From an uncultured Paracoccaceae bacterium (lineage in GTDB: Bacteria > Pseudomonadota > Alphaproteobacteria > Rhodobacterales > Rhodobacteraceae): 64,000 bases of DNA. Positions within the stretch are counted from its first letter, which is position 1, and the number at the start of each line of letters is the position of its first letter. Position numbers and translations under genes: made by a program. The notes beneath the pieces were generated by a model that saw only the letters and a list, made by a program, of their open reading frames with translations, was not told the origin of the DNA and made no database searches. Location of the stretch: positions 1-64,000 of the forward strand of contig CALBSG010000006.1 of assembly GCA_937927675.1 (NCBI GenBank), written 5' to 3'. Of the stretch, positions 63,266-64,000 are shown piece after piece.

Positions 63266-63763
63266 TTAGTAGATATAGCGGATCTGTTCGGTCCAATACC
63301 GCTCCATCCGTTTGAGCGAGGTATTCATCTGGTCCATGCCGGCCGCATCAACCAAGCTGCGTTTGGCCAGTCCCTCGGCATGACGGGTGAACAGATCCGT
63401 CAGCATGCCGCGTACCCGGCGGCCTTTTTCGGTCAGGCGTACCCGCACCGAGCGGCGGTCGATCTCGGACCGCTGGTGGTGCATGTAGCCCAGTTCCACC
63501 AGCTTTTTCAGGTTATAAGACACGTTCGAGCCCTGATAATAGCCGCGCGATTTCAACTCGCCCGCCGTCACCTCATTCTCACCGATGTTGAACAGCAACA
63601 GCGCCTGAACCGAGTTGATTTCCAAAATGGCGAGCCGTTCAAATTCATCCTTGATGACATCAAGGAGGAGCCGGTGCAGTCGTTCCAACAGCGCCAAATT
63701 GTCGAGATAACCGGCCATCATGGTCTTTTGTGAACCATCCAGAACCGGGGAATGCATTGTCAT
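63266..63763 (-). CDS. MarR family winged-helix regulator
   Basis: The protein is 165 residues from the ATG at 63763, with AGGAG seven bases upstream. The winged helix is in VTAGELKSRGYYQGSNVSYN followed by LKKLVELGYMHHQRSEIDRRS; the last part, EKGRRVRGMLTDLF, is the dimer helix. It may be of the LdtR subgroup. It could regulate the adjacent CoA ligase, but that is inference. Confidence 0.85.
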   Translation of the reverse strand: MTMHSPVLDGSQKTMMAGYLDNLALLERLHRLLLDVIKDEFERLAILEINSVQALLLFNIGENEVTAGELKSRGYYQGSNVSYNLKKLVELGYMHHQRSEIDRRSVRVRLTEKGRRVRGMLTDLFTRHAEGLAKRSLVDAAGMDQMNTSLKRMERYWTEQIRYIY

Positions 63764-63879
63764 GGTCAGTCTCCTGAGCAGAAAGGAATTCAGGGCGAGA
63801 CTGCGCACAAAACAAAAACATACCGTAAACGTTGTCGGCAATTTTCAGGTGTTTTGACGAATTGCTGCGGCCAAGAGGC

Positions 63880-64000
63880 CTAAAACCACTGACCGGGCTC
63901 CATCAGGCCCAAATCCATCAACTGCTGCGAATGCCATTCGAATCGCACCGAATTGTGCCAGCGGAAATCTTGGATATCGAACATCGACCCCGCATTGCTG
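63880..64000 (-). CDS. partial CDS at right edge
   Basis: An open frame enters from the right edge on the minus strand and stops at TAG (63880-63882). About 39 residues are visible, ending LMDLGLMEPGQWF. The aromatic/histidine-rich C-terminus (FRWHNSVRFEWHSQQ) reads like a real protein, but I cannot identify it. Confidence 0.55.
   Translation of the reverse strand, partial: SNAGSMFDIQDFRWHNSVRFEWHSQQLMDLGLMEPGQWF

Overview
The window is a GC-rich, gene-dense chromosomal stretch that looks like a Rhodobacteraceae (Alphaproteobacteria, Rhodobacterales) genome. The signs are the intact tol-pal block ending in tilS-ftsH, an irr/fabA-fabB-fabI cluster, a phosphatidylcholine synthase, a quinone-type PyrD, and a CoA ligase resembling the roseobacter DmdB family. 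I call 67 complete protein genes, one partial gene at the right edge and one tRNA-Gly(TCC). The first 50 bases are not genomic: they match the Illumina i5 adapter including an index, so the left edge is an assembly end.

Layout: 51-5000 holds a small membrane protein, YebC, an SLC13 permease, an EamA transporter and a YmdB phosphoesterase. 5050-8900 holds the ligase-associated helicase and PdeM nuclease (without ligase or exonuclease) and a membrane LytTR regulator. 9000-12860 is a C1-folate block (fhs, a chorismate mutase, and two tandem folD paralogs, one with altered catalytic residues). 13040-22890 runs MOSC, ftsH, tilS, cpoB, pal, tolB, tolA, tolR, tolQ, ybgC. 23000-27300 holds creA, three small genes and ruvB-ruvA-ruvC. 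27600-33300 holds two small proteins, a PrmA with an apparently duplicated N-terminal domain, msrA, priA and a transaldolase-like aldolase. 33470-38540 holds DUF484-xerC, pcs, an EamA transporter, ogt and a LysR regulator. 38660-46300 holds ileS, a truncated haemoglobin, irr, fabA-fabB-fabI, an M50 protease and the tRNA. 46350-50780 holds a 5'-nucleotidase, DUF952, pyrD and trpB. 54425-64000 holds DUF2237, a large DUF2339 membrane protein, a DEAD-box helicase, a CII-like regulator, tdk, another transporter, the CoA ligase and a MarR regulator.

The least explained part is 50965-54440. Six consecutive genes encode four exported proteins and two paralogous membrane-anchored LuxR-type regulators. 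Three of the exported proteins share a short PepSY-like module; two of these carry long Asp/Gly-rich tails with an embedded basic KGRGRGR patch. The dyad TAAAC-N4/5-GTTTA occurs three times here, upstream of two of the exported-protein genes. I propose an envelope-sensing system in which secreted PepSY-like proteins are paired with one-component transmembrane regulators. This is inference from sequence and context, and I do not recognise it as a described system.
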